Shown one piece after another: positions 19,249 to 30,776 of a stretch of 63,095 nucleotides of DNA (position 1 is its first letter; each line of letters begins with the position of its first letter). Where the stretch lies: the NCBI GenBank assembly GCA_024637395.1, contig JAGXFG010000049.1:1-63095 (forward strand), given 5' to 3'. The notes under the pieces were generated by a model, which saw nothing but the letters and a program-made list of their open reading frames with translations, was not told where the DNA came from and did no database searches. The stretch comes from Burkholderiaceae bacterium (GTDB taxonomy: Bacteria > Pseudomonadota > Gammaproteobacteria > Burkholderiales > Burkholderiaceae_E). The position numbers and the translations under genes were made by a program.

Positions 19249-20052
19249 TCAGCCGAGATGGTTGAAGTAATGGTGACTGGCGGTGACGTAGTAGCCGCGC
19301 CGTACCTCGACCGGCTGCTCTTCATAGGTAAACGAAACCCGGTCGACCTGAAGCAGCGGAGTGCCCACCTCGATCCCGAGGACATCGGCTTGCTCGGGCT
19401 GGGCCAGAACCGCCTTGAGCCGCTCCTCGGCCCGCAGCATCTGGACTCCGAATTCAGCTTCCAGATAGCCGTAGAGCAGGCCCTGGTAGCTCGCGAACCC
19501 TTCGGCGCTGAAGCCCTTGAAGCGCTCCGCCGGCAGCCAGATCTCGTCGAGAGCCGTGGGCTTGTCGCCAAACAGCAGTACCCGCCGCGTCAGGATCACC
19601 GCCTCCCCCGGGCGCAGCCGCAACTGCCGCGACAGCGCGGCCGCCGGCCTGGTACGCCGGCACTCGAGGACGTTGCCGCCGAGCGATTCCAGATCGCCTT
19701 CATCGGGACGCAGTTTCAGGAAGCGAAATTGGTTCACACGCTGCAGGTGTGATCCGACGAAGGTGCCCCGCCCCTGCCGCCGCACCAAAACGTTCTCCGC
19801 GGCCAACTCGTCGATTGCCCGCCGGGCGGTGCCCTGGCTCACGCCGAAACGGACCGCCAACTCGGTCTCGCTGGGGATCATGTCACCCGGCTTCCATTCA
19901 CCTTCCTTGAGGCTGCGCAGGATCAATGCCCGGATCTGGCGATAGAGCGGCGCGAAGGTCGGCACCTGAGCGCCTCCCAAGGGCCTTGCACCGTCATCGT
20001 TGGGAACCTGTTCGACCATTGTCTGGGCTTGTCCGTTGGCGCAATTGTTCAA
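19249..20052 (-). CDS. GntR-family (HutC/UTRA) transcriptional regulator
   Basis: The 267-residue protein has an N-terminal winged-helix domain (about residues 33-100, with SETELAVRFGVSQGTARRAIDELAAENVLVRRQGRGTF). A C-terminal UTRA ligand-binding domain follows (about 120-260, with YEEQPVEVRRGYY). It is divergent from mdh and 18 bp upstream of sdhE. By position it controls the mdh / gltA-sdhE TCA genes, as its homologues in related genomes are placed to do; the ligand is unknown. An internal ATG 11 codons downstream is an alternative start. Confidence 0.85.
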   Translation of the reverse strand: MNNCANGQAQTMVEQVPNDDGARPLGGAQVPTFAPLYRQIRALILRSLKEGEWKPGDMIPSETELAVRFGVSQGTARRAIDELAAENVLVRRQGRGTFVGSHLQRVNQFRFLKLRPDEGDLESLGGNVLECRRTRPAAALSRQLRLRPGEAVILTRRVLLFGDKPTALDEIWLPAERFKGFSAEGFASYQGLLYGYLEAEFGVQMLRAEERLKAVLAQPEQADVLGIEVGTPLLQVDRVSFTYEEQPVEVRRGYYVTASHHYFNHLG

Positions 20053-20093
20053 CGCATTGAATCACGCATGCGCCCTCAAGTCTAGGGGCTTAT

Positions 20094-20147
20094 GTCTTAT
20101 AACATTGATTATCACTAGTTGACAGTAACTCGGGCTAAAACTAGACT
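20094..20147 (+). promoter_or_regulatory. mdh promoter and candidate GntR operator
   Basis: In the 180-bp divergent gap (20053-20232), TTGACA at 20119-20124 and TAGACT at 20142-20147 are separated by 17 bp, a good sigma-70 promoter for mdh. It would give a leader of about 80 nt. AGTT-N6-AACT (20118-20131) overlaps the -35, and GTCTTATAAC (20094-20103) resembles the GT...AC palindromes bound by GntR proteins. Either could be the operator of the divergent regulator. Confidence 0.55.
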
Positions 20148-20232
20148 CACTTATCTACTACTGCGACCCTTCGGGGGCAGTTCGCCGGGGTTCGTTTCAA
20201 AACCGTCCAGCTCCATCCAAGAAGAGGAAACC

Positions 20233-21216
20233 ATGAACAAACCAGTCAAACGCGTCGCAGTCACCGGCGCCGCCGGTCAGATCGGCTATGCCATCCTGTT
20301 CAGGATCGCCAACGGCGACATGCTCGGCAAGGATCAGCCCGTAATTCTTCAGTTGCTCGACATCGAGCCGCAAGTTCCGGCCATGCGCGGCGTGGTCATG
20401 GAGCTCGACGACTGTGCGTTCCCGCTGCTCAAGGGCGTCGTGGTCACGCACGACCCGATGGTCGCCTTCAAGGACGTCGACTACGCCGTGCTGGTCGGTG
20501 CCCGTCCGCGCAGCAAGGGGATGGAGCGCAAGGACCTGCTCGAAGCCAACGGCGCGATCTTCACGGTTCAGGGCAAGGCGCTCGACGCAGTTGCCAGCCG
20601 TGACGTCAAGGTTCTGGTAGTGGGCAACCCGGCCAACACCAACGCCTATATCGCGATGAAATCGGCGCCCAGCCTGCCGGCCAAGAACTTCACCGCGATG
20701 CTGCGCCTCGACCACAACCGGACACTTTCCCAGCTCGCCGCCAAGACTGGCAAACCGGTCGATTCGTTCGAAAAAGTGGCAGTCTGGGGGAACCACTCGC
20801 CGACGATGTATCCCGACTATCGTTTCGCGACCGCCGGCGGCCAATCGGTCAAGGACATGATCAACGACGAGGCCTGGAACAACGATGTGTTCATGCCCAC
20901 CGTCGGCAAGCGCGGTGCGGCCATCATCGAGGCCCGCGGTTCGTCGTCGGCGGCGTCGGCCGCCAGCGCCGCGATCGACCACATGCACGACTGGGTGCTC
21001 GGCACCGGCGGCAAGTGGGTCACGATGGGCATTCCGTCGGACGGTTCGTACGGCATCCCCGAGGGCACCATCTACGGTTTCCCGGTTACCTGTGCCAATG
21101 GTGAATACCAGATGGTTCGCGACCTGCCGATCGATGCTTCGTCCCGCAGCCGGATGGACAACACCCTGCAGGAACTGATCGGCGAGCGTGACGCGGTCGC
21201 CCCCCTCCTCGGTTAA
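20233..21216 (+). CDS. mdh: Malate dehydrogenase
   Basis: This NAD-dependent malate dehydrogenase (327 residues) oxidises malate to oxaloacetate. I start it at 20233 ([10 protein letters not shown]), which is preceded by AGAGGAAA; an in-frame extension upstream covers the promoter and is not expected to be translated. The nucleotide-binding motif GAAGQIGY, the VVGNPANTN segment and the active-site [11 protein letters not shown] (catalytic His) identify the group-1 type MDH common in betaproteobacteria. A terminator hairpin follows. Confidence 0.96.
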   Translation: MNKPVKRVAVTGAAGQIGYAILFRIANGDMLGKDQPVILQLLDIEPQVPAMRGVVMELDDCAFPLLKGVVVTHDPMVAFKDVDYAVLVGARPRSKGMERKDLLEANGAIFTVQGKALDAVASRDVKVLVVGNPANTNAYIAMKSAPSLPAKNFTAMLRLDHNRTLSQLAAKTGKPVDSFEKVAVWGNHSPTMYPDYRFATAGGQSVKDMINDEAWNNDVFMPTVGKRGAAIIEARGSSSAASAASAAIDHMHDWVLGTGGKWVTMGIPSDGSYGIPEGTIYGFPVTCANGEYQMVRDLPIDASSRSRMDNTLQELIGERDAVAPLLG

Positions 21217-21266
21217 CCCTTTCTGCGGTCGGCAGGCCTCGCGCCACGCTGACCACTGAAGACCAT

Positions 21267-21315
21267 GGCCGGATCGGAGTCGCTCCCCGAGCGCCCCCCG
21301 ATCCGGCCTTTTCCT
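21267..21315 (+). terminator. Rho-independent terminator of mdh
   Basis: Arms GGCCGGATCGG (21267-21277) and CCGATCCGGCC (21298-21308) form an 11-bp stem with a 20-nt loop, followed by TTTTCCTTT. It lies 51 bp after the mdh stop and 57 bp before prpB. Confidence 0.85.
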
Positions 21316-21371
21316 TTCCTGCCCCACGCTGCAATCCCGGGGCGGACAATGTCTATCCACACGGGCAACTC

Positions 21372-22253
21372 ATGACACCAAGCGCCGGCAACAGATTTCG
21401 CGCAGCCCTGGCAGCGGAGCGGCCGCTGCAGATTCCCGGGGCGATCAACGCCAACCACGCATTGCTTGCCCGGCGGGCGGGGTTCCAGGCCATCTACCTG
21501 TCTGGCGGCGGGGTCGCGGCCGGGTCGCTGGGAATGCCCGACCTGGGCATCTCCAATCTTGACGACGTCCTCACCGACGCCCGCCGGATCACCGACGTTT
21601 GCGACCTGCCGCTGCTGGTCGACGTCGACACCGGCTTCGGCGCCTCGGCATTCAACATTGCGCGTACCGTCCGTGCACTGATCAAGTCAGGCGCCGCCGC
21701 CCTGCACATCGAGGACCAGGTGGGCGCCAAACGCTGCGGACACCGTCCGGGCAAGGAAATCGTCAGTCAGCAGGAAATGGTCGACCGGATCAAGGCCGCC
21801 GTCGACGCCCGCAGCGATCCCGATTTCTTCATCATCGCGCGCACCGATGCCCTTGCGGTCGAGGGGCTCGAGCGCGCGCTCGAGCGCGCCCGCGCCTGCG
21901 CCGAGGCCGGGGCCGACGGCATCTTCCCGGAGGCGATGACCGAATTGGGCATGTACCAGCGCTTTGCCCAAGCCACCGGGAGACCGGTGCTGGCCAACAT
22001 CACCGAGTTCGGCAGCACGCCGCTCTTCGGGCTCGAGGAACTGCGCAGCGCCGACGTGGCGATGGCGCTCTACCCCCTGTCGGCGTTTCGGGCCATGAAC
22101 CGGGCCGCGCAACTGGTGTACCAGAGCCTGCGTCGCGACGGCACCCAGAAGGCGGTCGTCGGCCAGATGCAAACCCGCCAGGAGTTGTACGATTCGATCG
22201 ACTACTGGGAATACGAAAAACGGCTCGACGAGCTGTTCACCAAGCCCGGTTAA
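21372..22253 (+). CDS. prpB: 2-methylisocitrate lyase PrpB
   Basis: PrpB cleaves 2-methylisocitrate to pyruvate and succinate in the methylcitrate cycle of propionate use. The 293-residue protein has the signature KRCGHRPG at residues 120-127 (Cys122 catalytic), the Mg-binding VDVDTGFG at 83-90 and an LHIEDQ segment. It lacks the extra domain of isocitrate lyase. It lies between mdh and acnA; prpC and acnD are not in the window, so the methylcitrate set is either split or this enzyme serves another route. Confidence 0.88.
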   Translation: MTPSAGNRFRAALAAERPLQIPGAINANHALLARRAGFQAIYLSGGGVAAGSLGMPDLGISNLDDVLTDARRITDVCDLPLLVDVDTGFGASAFNIARTVRALIKSGAAALHIEDQVGAKRCGHRPGKEIVSQQEMVDRIKAAVDARSDPDFFIIARTDALAVEGLERALERARACAEAGADGIFPEAMTELGMYQRFAQATGRPVLANITEFGSTPLFGLEELRSADVAMALYPLSAFRAMNRAAQLVYQSLRRDGTQKAVVGQMQTRQELYDSIDYWEYEKRLDELFTKPG

Positions 22254-22455
22254 CGGCAAAGATGCGCCGTTGGTCGGCTCCGACGGTCGAGGCGAACACG
22301 GGTCAGCCAAAGAGGCTAGGATGTGACCTCAGGGTTATCCCTGGAGCGAATTGGGGTAGCTCGGTGGCACGCCGCCGAGATGCGGGTTGAGTTCCAGCTT
22401 GTGGCGCTGTCGGAGGAACCGGGATCCTTTACGGCGCACATTTCGGAGCAACGAA

Positions 22456-22911
22456 ATGAAAAGAGCAACTTTCTCAAGCGTCAGCGCTGCGCTGACCGTC
22501 GCCGGAGCCGCTGTCCTTGCCGGGCAAGTCCAGGCCGCCGAGACCGAGATAGCCATCACCGCGGTACCAGCCACCGCCACGCGCGTGGTGATCACTCCCG
22601 CGGTAACACCACCCCGGCCAGCAGCGGGCGAGGCTTCCGTGAGGGCCCCGGTCCTGATCGCCTTCGAAGCCGGGGTCTACAAGTGCGAACTCGGCCGCAG
22701 CGTCAACGTCAGCGACATAACGTCCGATCGCGGGTCGGTCAAACTCCAGTGGGCCCGCAAGGACTACACCATGCTGGCGGTCTCGACCCGCACCGGCGCG
22801 CTGCGCTACGAAGACTCGGCCAGCGGCCTGGTTTGGATCGTCATCCCCGCCAAGGCGATGCTGCTCGACACCAGCAAAGGAAAACAGTTGGCCAATGAGT
22901 GCCGCCTCTGA
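22456..22911 (+). CDS. Secreted protein with MliC-like lysozyme-inhibitor domain
   Basis: The start at 22456 (MKRATFS) has a GGAG upstream and gives a 151-residue protein with a clear Sec signal peptide ending near VQAAE (about residue 28). The mature part has a Pro/Thr-rich linker and a C-terminal domain. That domain has a Cys in YKCELGR, a STRTGALRYEDSASGLVW segment and a last Cys in ANEC, which resembles the MliC/PliC family of C-type lysozyme inhibitors. There is no lipobox, so it is probably periplasmic. The family match is by pattern only. The 202-bp gap upstream (22254-22455) shows nothing else that I recognise. Confidence 0.6.
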   Translation: MKRATFSSVSAALTVAGAAVLAGQVQAAETEIAITAVPATATRVVITPAVTPPRPAAGEASVRAPVLIAFEAGVYKCELGRSVNVSDITSDRGSVKLQWARKDYTMLAVSTRTGALRYEDSASGLVWIVIPAKAMLLDTSKGKQLANECRL

Positions 22912-22971
22912 CGGCGACCGGCCTTCTCAATTACAATTTTCCTTTTCGCCCAATAATTTCACTAAGGATGT

Positions 22972-22997
22972 GCGCGCCGCCCCCGTGGGCGGCGCGC
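22972..22997 (+). promoter_or_regulatory. Perfect 11-bp hairpin in the acnA leader
   Basis: GCGCGCCGCCC (22972-22982) and GGGCGGCGCGC (22987-22997) form a perfect GC-only stem with a 4-nt CCGT loop, ending 31 nt before the acnA ATG. No T-run follows, so it is not an ordinary terminator. It could stabilise the acnA leader, slow ribosome access, or end the upstream gene by another route. Confidence 0.6.
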
Positions 22998-23028
22998 TGC
23001 CCCCATTCCACCCAGGAAGAGATCCGCA

Positions 23029-25725
<2,697 letters not shown>

Positions 25726-25770
25726 GCGGCTGGCAACACCCGTCTTAAGTAGCTGGCGGGAACGATGATT

Positions 25771-25799
25771 GAACCAGGGCGGACTTCCCGCCCTGGTTC
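25771..25799 (+). terminator. Hairpin downstream of acnA
   Basis: A 12-bp perfect stem GAACCAGGGCGG / CCGCCCTGGTTC with the 5-nt loop ACTTC lies 45 bp after the acnA stop. The following bases (CGTCTGG) have no T-run, so termination may be weak or Rho-assisted. Confidence 0.55.
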
Positions 25800-25855
25800 C
25801 GTCTGGCGATACGATCGATTACACTGCAGCCACGTGGATCCACAGGCGCACCCCA

Positions 25856-28156
25856 TTGCCCGACACAGTCCATAACGCGAAGCTTGAGCTCGGAGCTTTT
25901 GCCCGCGTCGCATTGATCGCTACCCTGAGCTTCATCGCCTGTCTGCTGGCCCAGGGGATAGCGCTCGGCCATACCGAGCGCCTGCTGATCTGGCCCGTGG
26001 GCGGAATCGCATTCGCTTTTGGCTGGCGCTATGGCGGCAAATGGGCCCTGGCCGCGGCCCCGGGCGCGTTCGCTTGGGCACTTCTGACCCTGCCATCGCC
26101 GTGGACTGCGCCAATCATCGCGCTTGGCAGCGTTATCGGCCCGGTGGTTGCGCTCACGGCACTTTCTCGCCTGGGCATGTGGAAGCCCGCCGACTACCGC
26201 CTCGATGCGGCAGTGAGACTGGTGTTCGGAGCGGTATTCGTCGCCGCACCGCTCGACGCCATTGTGGTCAGCATCGGCCAGACTTTGGTCGTGCCCGCAA
26301 GCCTCGCCACCGCGCTCATCCTGCCCACTGGCTGGTCGCTGCTGTTTGGCTGGTGGCTGATCGACGCGCTCGGAATCCTGCTGCTGACACCGCTGCTGCT
26401 CGCCTGGATCGATCCAGCCGAGCGGAGCGAACACTCCGAGTTCGAATCGACCCTGGTCGACCATCCCAGTCTGCTGCTGACTCTGGCGGTGGCCGTTGCC
26501 AGTCTGCTGGCGTCCTCGCTCGGCGGCGGCCTGCAGTCCTACGCGCTGGCCTTTTTCTACTTCCCGATCGTGGCCTGGATTTCGATCCGCAACAGCTATC
26601 GCAGCACCGTGACAACGCTGGCGATCACTGCGTTGGCACTGCTGCTGCTGCGCTCCTATCAGGTCGAGGCGGCTGGCGACCACGTCTTCCGGGCACTGGA
26701 AGCTTCGGTGCTGGTGTTCTGTGCGGTGGTGGTGGCGCTGATGCTCCAGGCCATTGCGGCCGACCGCCGGGTGGCGTTGCAGCGCGTGGCCCATCAGGCC
26801 CGACAGGATCTATCCACCGGCCTGCTCAACGATCGCGGTTTGCTGGCTGAAATTGGCGAGCGCCTGGCAGCGCCCGAGCGCCCCGGCTACGGCTTGCTGG
26901 GACTGCACTTCGCCAACTTCGACGCGCTCAACGACTTGTCCGGGTCGATTCCGACCCTTCAGCTCGAGCAGGATGCCTCCGGGTTGCTGCGCCGGCAGCC
27001 CGGGCTATGCGCCGCTGCCCGGCTATCTGGCGGCCGTTTTGCGCTGCTGATCGAGGCCGAGACGCTGGCCGAGGTACGCTCGGTCGCGCGCGAGATCTAC
27101 TCACACTTGAGCGGCCAGATACTGCAAACCGAAAATGGCAGCATTCGCCTGCAGGTCTGCGTCGGTGCCTTGCTGATCGATCGCACCGCCAGCATCACCA
27201 GCGAGGACTGCCTGTTCTCGCTCTCGGACGCGATGGCGATCGCAGCCAGCGTGCGCGACCCCCAACTCTTCGTGGAGCCGCTATCGCAAAGCGCGATCGA
27301 CGCGCGGCGCGCCCATCAAAGCAAGATCGAGCACATTCGCGAATCGATTCGCGAACACCGCTTCGAGATGCACGCGCAGACCATCCTCGACCCCGAGGCT
27401 CCGCCCGGCAAGGTCTCCTACGAGATGCTGATCCGGCTCATCGACCGTGACGGCAGCCTGATCCATCCGCCGGAATTTCTGTCGCTGGCGGTGCAGGCCC
27501 AGATGACACCATCGATGGATCGCGGCGTCATCAAGCGCGTGTTCGGCTGGCTTGCCGCCAACCCCGAGGCGCTGGCGCGCACCAACAAGTGCTCGATAAA
27601 CCTCTCGGGACTGACCATGAGCGAGGGGTCGATCGCCGGCTACATCCGCGAACAGCGCGCCCTGTTCGGGATACCGGCCGATCAGATCGTCTTCGAGATC
27701 ACCGAGAGCGAAGCGATCCGCAATCCGGCAGCGGCCTCAAGGCTGGTCGACGAACTCAAGGCCGACGGCTTCGGGATCGCGCTCGACGATTTCGGCACCG
27801 GCCTGGCAACCTTCGAATACCTCAAGCGTTTCCCGCTCGATTACCTCAAGATCGACGGCTCGTTCATCCGCAGCCTGCCCTCCGACGAGATTGACGAAGA
27901 GATCGTGCTTGCCACCGTGCGGGTGGCACGACGGCTCAACATCTGCACCATTGCCGAACACGTCCATACCCGGGAAATCTTCGACCGCCTGACAGACCTC
28001 GGAGTGCGCAGCATGCAGGGCGAACTGCTCGGGCGGCCGATACGCATCGACCAATTCTTCGCTGCGATCGACGGCTACGCCGCGGCGGCCGCCGAGCGGG
28101 CACGGCCCCTGAGGGTTGCCGCCCGCGAATCCGAACAAGCCGCGCGTCAGCGCTGA
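25856..28156 (+). CDS. MASE1 membrane protein with degenerate GGDEF and EAL domains
   Basis: The frame is open from a TTG inside the acnA terminator (25769). I prefer a TTG at 25856 (766 residues), just before the first membrane helix, but the start is uncertain. About eight to nine hydrophobic segments in the first ~300 residues match the MASE1 sensor domain. The GGDEF domain is degenerate (LSGGRFALL in place of GGDEF) and probably inactive as a cyclase. The EAL domain keeps the key motifs: YEMLIRL, INLSG, EITESE, DDFGTG, LKIDGSFI and MQGELLGRP. It therefore probably degrades cyclic di-GMP. Its stop overlaps the convergent glycosyltransferase stop by 10 bp. Confidence 0.85.
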   Translation: MPDTVHNAKLELGAFARVALIATLSFIACLLAQGIALGHTERLLIWPVGGIAFAFGWRYGGKWALAAAPGAFAWALLTLPSPWTAPIIALGSVIGPVVALTALSRLGMWKPADYRLDAAVRLVFGAVFVAAPLDAIVVSIGQTLVVPASLATALILPTGWSLLFGWWLIDALGILLLTPLLLAWIDPAERSEHSEFESTLVDHPSLLLTLAVAVASLLASSLGGGLQSYALAFFYFPIVAWISIRNSYRSTVTTLAITALALLLLRSYQVEAAGDHVFRALEASVLVFCAVVVALMLQAIAADRRVALQRVAHQARQDLSTGLLNDRGLLAEIGERLAAPERPGYGLLGLHFANFDALNDLSGSIPTLQLEQDASGLLRRQPGLCAAARLSGGRFALLIEAETLAEVRSVAREIYSHLSGQILQTENGSIRLQVCVGALLIDRTASITSEDCLFSLSDAMAIAASVRDPQLFVEPLSQSAIDARRAHQSKIEHIRESIREHRFEMHAQTILDPEAPPGKVSYEMLIRLIDRDGSLIHPPEFLSLAVQAQMTPSMDRGVIKRVFGWLAANPEALARTNKCSINLSGLTMSEGSIAGYIREQRALFGIPADQIVFEITESEAIRNPAAASRLVDELKADGFGIALDDFGTGLATFEYLKRFPLDYLKIDGSFIRSLPSDEIDEEIVLATVRVARRLNICTIAEHVHTREIFDRLTDLGVRSMQGELLGRPIRIDQFFAAIDGYAAAAAERARPLRVAARESEQAARQR

Positions 28157-29619
28157 CTGCCGCGCGCTGCTTCCCAGCGCTGCAGGTCCTCGAGGCGGTC
28201 GACGTCCCAGAGTTCAGCCAACAGCCGGGGCTGCACCCCTTCACTTAGCGCCGCCTGGCGCGTCTGCTCCAGCACCTCGCCGCTGCCCCAGGTGATGCCC
28301 TCGAATAGTTTCGGTAGCGGGCCTCTCAGGGCCACCAGCACATAGCCGCCGTCCTCTGCCGGGGCCAGTACCACGGCCGCGTCGGCGAGCGCCTCGAAGG
28401 CGCTGTCGAGTTCGCGTACTCCCATCACCGGACAATCGCAGCCGATCAGCACCACCTGTTCGAAACCCTCGGCAAAGGCGCGCCCGAAGGCATCGTGCAT
28501 TCGTGCTCCGAGATCGCCGCCGCACTGCTCCTGCCACTCGAAACCGAGGCGGCTGGCCCGCCGCTCCAGTTCGCCCGCTCCGTCAGACCGGGCACCGGCC
28601 AAGATCACCGCGACGCTGCCCCGCTGCCGGTAACGCTGCGCCAGGCGCAGCGTGCGGGTCAGTAGTTGCCGGTAGACTCGCAGCGCCGGCACCTCACCGA
28701 TTACGGCCGCCAGCCGCAGTTTGACCTGCCCGGCGACCGGTTCGCGCGCGAAGACGATCAGCGCGCGACGCGCCGGCGCCGTCACTACCCGCTCCTGGTG
28801 CTCCTGGTGCTCCTGCTCTGCGTCCTCGGGCGCTGGTGCTCCGCCCAGCCCCGATTCCTGGCCAGGAACCGATTGTGACAATCCGTAATAGCGCTGGTGC
28901 AGCGACTCCGGTGCAACGCCCAGAGCGTAGAGCGCACGATAAAGCCACATCCGGGCCACTGTGCGCAGCGCACCGTGCTCCTGCCAGCGCCGTGACGAGC
29001 TTGTGACTACGGCGCGCAGACACAAGGGCTGACCGACCGCAGGCTTGAGTCGCCGGCAAATCTCGATGTCCTCCATCAGCGGCTGCGCGGCAAAACCGCC
29101 GACCAGCTCCCAGGCGATCGCGGTCACGAAGATCGCCTGATCGCCAGTGGCGATTCCGGTCAGGCGCGAGCGCAGATTCATCGCCCCCGCAACCAGCCGC
29201 AACAGCGGCGATGGCGGTTCGAGACGGACGTCGAACCGACCCCAGGCGGCCTCGCGGGGCGCCAGGTCCAACGCGGCGTCGATCTCGGCGAAACCGTCCA
29301 CTGGCAACCGGCAGTCAGCGTGCAGAAACACCAGCACGTCTGCAGTCACCGCGGCGGCTCCGGCGTTCATTTGCGACGAGCGCCCCGGCGCTGCCTCGAG
29401 CACTGTCGCGCCGGCGCCGGCGGCAAGCTCGCGCGTCCGGTCGCTGCTGCCGCCATCGACCACCACAGACACCACCTCTGGCGGCTCCGCTGCCGAGCCG
29501 GGTGCCACGGCCTGTGCCCAGTACGCGGCCGCCTCGTCGACCGAGGCCAGCGCCGCGCCGATCAACTCCTCTTCATCCAGCGCTGGGATGATGACCGCGA
29601 TGCTTCGTCTAACTTCCAT
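28147..29619 (-). CDS. Fused arsenosugar-type glycosyltransferases (TIGR04283 + TIGR04282/DUF2064)
   Basis: The 490-residue protein joins two enzymes usually encoded separately. Residues 1-~235 form a GT2 glycosyltransferase (IIPALDEEELIGAAL at the start, then VVVDGGSSDRT and VLVFLHADCRLP). Residues ~270-490 form a DUF2064 nucleotidyltransferase-like domain (LIVFAREPVAGQVKLRLA, then VVLIGCDCP and LAPAEDGGYVLVAL). A low-complexity Glu/Gln/His linker separates them. Both families were named for their association with the radical-SAM protein ArsS, which is the next gene upstream (137 bp). No arsM methyltransferase is visible, so the product is uncertain. Confidence 0.82.
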   Translation of the reverse strand: MEVRRSIAVIIPALDEEELIGAALASVDEAAAYWAQAVAPGSAAEPPEVVSVVVDGGSSDRTRELAAGAGATVLEAAPGRSSQMNAGAAAVTADVLVFLHADCRLPVDGFAEIDAALDLAPREAAWGRFDVRLEPPSPLLRLVAGAMNLRSRLTGIATGDQAIFVTAIAWELVGGFAAQPLMEDIEICRRLKPAVGQPLCLRAVVTSSSRRWQEHGALRTVARMWLYRALYALGVAPESLHQRYYGLSQSVPGQESGLGGAPAPEDAEQEHQEHQERVVTAPARRALIVFAREPVAGQVKLRLAAVIGEVPALRVYRQLLTRTLRLAQRYRQRGSVAVILAGARSDGAGELERRASRLGFEWQEQCGGDLGARMHDAFGRAFAEGFEQVVLIGCDCPVMGVRELDSAFEALADAAVVLAPAEDGGYVLVALRGPLPKLFEGITWGSGEVLEQTRQAALSEGVQPRLLAELWDVDRLEDLQRWEAARGSQR

Positions 29620-29756
29620 CGTGCCCCCCGTTGCCAGTCATGGTAACGCCTTACCAATGCCAGCAGAGCTCGGGCGCTGCACGAACAACTGGGCGAACAG
29701 CGCCTGGCGTGCTTTCGCTTCGGCCAGTGCGTCGTAGCGGCGTGGAGAGGACTGGC

Positions 29757-30776
29757 TCAGAGCGTTGCCGCGGCCTTGACCTGCTCCGGCTGGGGAGCCA
29801 GCGCACCGCCGCATGAACTGCCCTGGCCGGCGGTGCAGCCGTAGCAGTGGCCGTTCACCACGATCTCATTGCCGGCCAGCGACTGGGCGGTGACCTCGGT
29901 CACGTGCGCCCGCGCCTGAGCGCCGTGGCGCAGCCCCAGGCCCAGCATCTGGTTGAAGTCGCAGTCATAGAGGTAACCGCGCCAGTCGATGCTCACAGTG
30001 TCGCGGCACATCACCGCGTCGAGATTCTCGTTGCGGTGCGCCCCCTGCAGCAGTCCCATGTAGGACTCGAACTGCCCCTTGGAAACCAGCATCGAGCCAA
30101 AGCGCTGGATCGGCATGTTGGTCAGGGTAAGCAGCCGCGAGAAGACGATGCCATGGCGCTCACCGAGCATGCGCCGGTAGTCGTCCTCGAGCGCTTCCTG
30201 CGGCGGCGGCAGAACCGGCCCCTGGGGGTTGTAGACGAGGTTGAGCTCCAGCTCGCGTCCGTAGCCCAGCTCATTGAGCCGGCGCAGCGCCCGGATGCTC
30301 TCCGTAAAGACCCCGCGGCCGCGCTGGGCGTCGACGTTCTCCTCCAGGTAGCAAGGCATCGAAGCCGTCACCTCGACGCCATGGCTGGCGAGAAATTCGG
30401 CCAGATCATCCTGGCCCGGCTCAAACAGCACCGTGAGGTTGCAGCGGTCGATAACGCGGATGCCGCGCGCTCTTGCCGCGACCACCAGGTCACGAAAATT
30501 GCCGTTCAACTCCGGGGCTCCGCCGGTCAGGTCGAGCAGTCCGGCGCCGCTCGCGAACAGGAAATCCCTGACCTGCGCCGCGGTTTCGCTGCTCATTTGC
30601 TCCACGCGATTGGGTCCGGCGCCGACATGGCAATGGACACACGACTGGTTGCACAGATAGCCCAGATTGACCTGCACCGTCTCGATCGAGCGGCGCGCTA
30701 TCCGCGGGAAGCGTTTCTTGCGAATCAATGGCAGGACGTCGTGCATGCTCACCTTTTTGTTTTGCTGACCCGACAC
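29757..30776 (-). CDS. arsS: Arsenosugar biosynthesis radical SAM protein ArsS
   Basis: The 339-residue protein has the radical-SAM motif CNQSCVHC near residues 37-44. A DLTGGAPELN segment follows, and a C-terminal Cys-rich domain has MCRDTVSIDWRGYLYDCDFNQ and HCYGCTAGQGSSCGG. This matches the ArsS (TIGR04167, DUF3641) family, which in cyanobacteria makes the dimethylated ribosyl arsenical. Some relatives are selenoproteins; here all Cys positions use Cys codons. It pairs with the fused glycosyltransferase downstream. The ~155 bp upstream of its start is the only place for its promoter before the mobile element begins. Confidence 0.85.
   Translation of the reverse strand: MSGQQNKKVSMHDVLPLIRKKRFPRIARRSIETVQVNLGYLCNQSCVHCHVGAGPNRVEQMSSETAAQVRDFLFASGAGLLDLTGGAPELNGNFRDLVVAARARGIRVIDRCNLTVLFEPGQDDLAEFLASHGVEVTASMPCYLEENVDAQRGRGVFTESIRALRRLNELGYGRELELNLVYNPQGPVLPPPQEALEDDYRRMLGERHGIVFSRLLTLTNMPIQRFGSMLVSKGQFESYMGLLQGAHRNENLDAVMCRDTVSIDWRGYLYDCDFNQMLGLGLRHGAQARAHVTEVTAQSLAGNEIVVNGHCYGCTAGQGSSCGGALAPQPEQVKAAATL

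Noticed and set aside
17425-19752. A 775-codon plus-strand frame opposite gltA, sdhE and gntR
   Set aside because: It covers three well-supported minus-strand genes and has no homology; it is a high-GC antisense frame.
29757-29759. TGA at the end of arsS as a selenocysteine codon
   Set aside because: Some ArsS relatives contain selenocysteine, but the TGA comes after the conserved Cys-rich end and no SECIS-like stem was seen beyond it, so it is a normal stop.
29638-29760. Open frame of 40 codons between arsS and the fused glycosyltransferase (YDALAEAKARQALFAQLF)
   Set aside because: It looks protein-like but has only a CTG start and overlaps the arsS stop. It may be a remnant, but there is not enough to call a gene or pseudogene.
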